Positions 63,843 through 64,000 of a DNA stretch of 64,000 nucleotides are shown here, in pieces. Origin of the DNA: Solibacteraceae bacterium (GTDB lineage: Bacteria > Acidobacteriota > Terriglobia > Bryobacterales > Bryobacteraceae); assembly GCA_026984795.1 (NCBI GenBank), contig JALSRK010000073.1, positions 186,001 to 250,000 of the forward strand, written 5' to 3'. The notes beneath the pieces were generated by a model, which did no database searches, was not told where the DNA came from, and worked only from the letters and a program-made list of their open reading frames with translations. Numbering within the stretch: position 1 is the first letter of the stretch; each line of letters opens with the position of its first letter. The translations under genes were made by a program, and so were the position numbers.

Positions 63843-64000
63843 GTGCGTTCCGATTGGAAACAGGAAATCGAAGCGGCGGTGAGCCGGCAAGATTGGGACG
63901 CCTTGCGGGACCTGGCGCAGGGCGGGCTCCCACGGGTTGTGCGCTTTCTCATGGGCCGGCTCTATAGCGGCGACGATTCTGAGAAATGGAGAGCCGTCCG
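63843..64000 (+). CDS. 5-prime end of a HEAT-like hypothetical gene, cut by the window
   Basis: GTG at 63843 opens a frame (VRSDWKQEIEAAVSRQDWDA ... GRLYSGDDSEKWRAV) that runs off the window end, at least 52 residues. The pattern (a short helix pair, then PRVVRFLMGRLYSGD, then EKWRAV) resembles the start of bacterial HEAT-like proteins of the DVU0298 type. The rest of the gene is outside the window, so length and function cannot be judged. Confidence 0.6.
   Translation, partial: MRSDWKQEIEAAVSRQDWDALRDLAQGGLPRVVRFLMGRLYSGDDSEKWRAV

Overview
The window looks like chromosome from an Acidobacteriota bacterium, most likely close to Bryobacterales/Solibacteres. The reasons are: GC-rich DNA; a 1157-residue Oar-type TonB-dependent receptor with an N-terminal carboxypeptidase-regulatory-like domain; two VWFA proteins of the type first defined in acidobacteria; many secreted TPR and HEAT proteins; and Kdo biosynthesis genes, which imply a diderm envelope. 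The genus is inference only. I saw no insertion sequence, phage gene, CRISPR array or rRNA, and one tRNA gene (CAU anticodon, tRNA-Ile2 type). About 60 protein genes are supported. Most other long open frames are antisense shadows caused by GC-rich third codon positions.

Layout. 1-5 kb: secreted TPR protein with a strong terminator, a YHS-domain membrane protein, an aldehyde dehydrogenase, and an orphan Cache sensor. 5-14 kb: a catabolic cluster made of a FadR-type GntR regulator with a 42-bp direct repeat upstream, a TonB receptor with a near-consensus sigma-70 promoter, and three coupled genes (glycoside-hydrolase-like, nucleoside-hydrolase-like, double nitrilase). 14-17 kb: a minus-strand run of a degenerate imidazolonepropionase paralogue, formiminotransferase and lipA. 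17-25 kb: housekeeping genes hemB, ispG, yjbQ-like, DUF2203, miaB and a bifunctional-nuclease-family gene. 25-30 kb: two transporters, then a small basic AT-hook-like gene whose promoter is bracketed by two 16-bp palindromes. 30-37 kb: SDR, pterin dehydratase and a beta-lactamase/NamZ fusion; a Memo-like protein; MarR; a response-regulator diguanylate cyclase; a secreted alpha/alpha-barrel enzyme. 38-45 kb: zinc-ribbon membrane protein, POTRA-HEAT protein, Tat-exported oxidoreductase, Spy/CpxP-like protein, pilin-like protein, and kdsB-pyrG-kdsA. 45-53 kb: tandem VWFA operon, SIS isomerase, methyltransferase, PEBP, eIF2B-like and URO-D-like enzymes, and a degenerate JAMM-type membrane protein. 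53-64 kb: tRNA, DHH-like protein, IMPase, GNAT, a minimal bacterial-microcompartment (BMC) locus, recJ, a HEAT protein, a four-haem cytochrome, and a gene cut by the window end.

Most interesting system. At 56.1-58.8 kb one BMC-H shell protein is followed by an acylating aldehyde dehydrogenase. After its catalytic domain the dehydrogenase carries two short amphipathic helices that resemble encapsulation peptides, joined by Ala/Pro-rich linkers, and then a tail resembling the N-terminal segment of EutQ/EutT. A start-stop-coupled gene of unknown function follows. No vertex protein, signature enzyme, alcohol dehydrogenase or PduL is adjacent, so this is either a satellite locus or a reduced compartment.

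Other points of interest are the HutI paralogue that has lost most of its metal ligands, the paired palindromic operators near 29.4 kb, the duplicated element upstream of gntR, and a 2-hydroxyacid dehydrogenase that appears to be exported.
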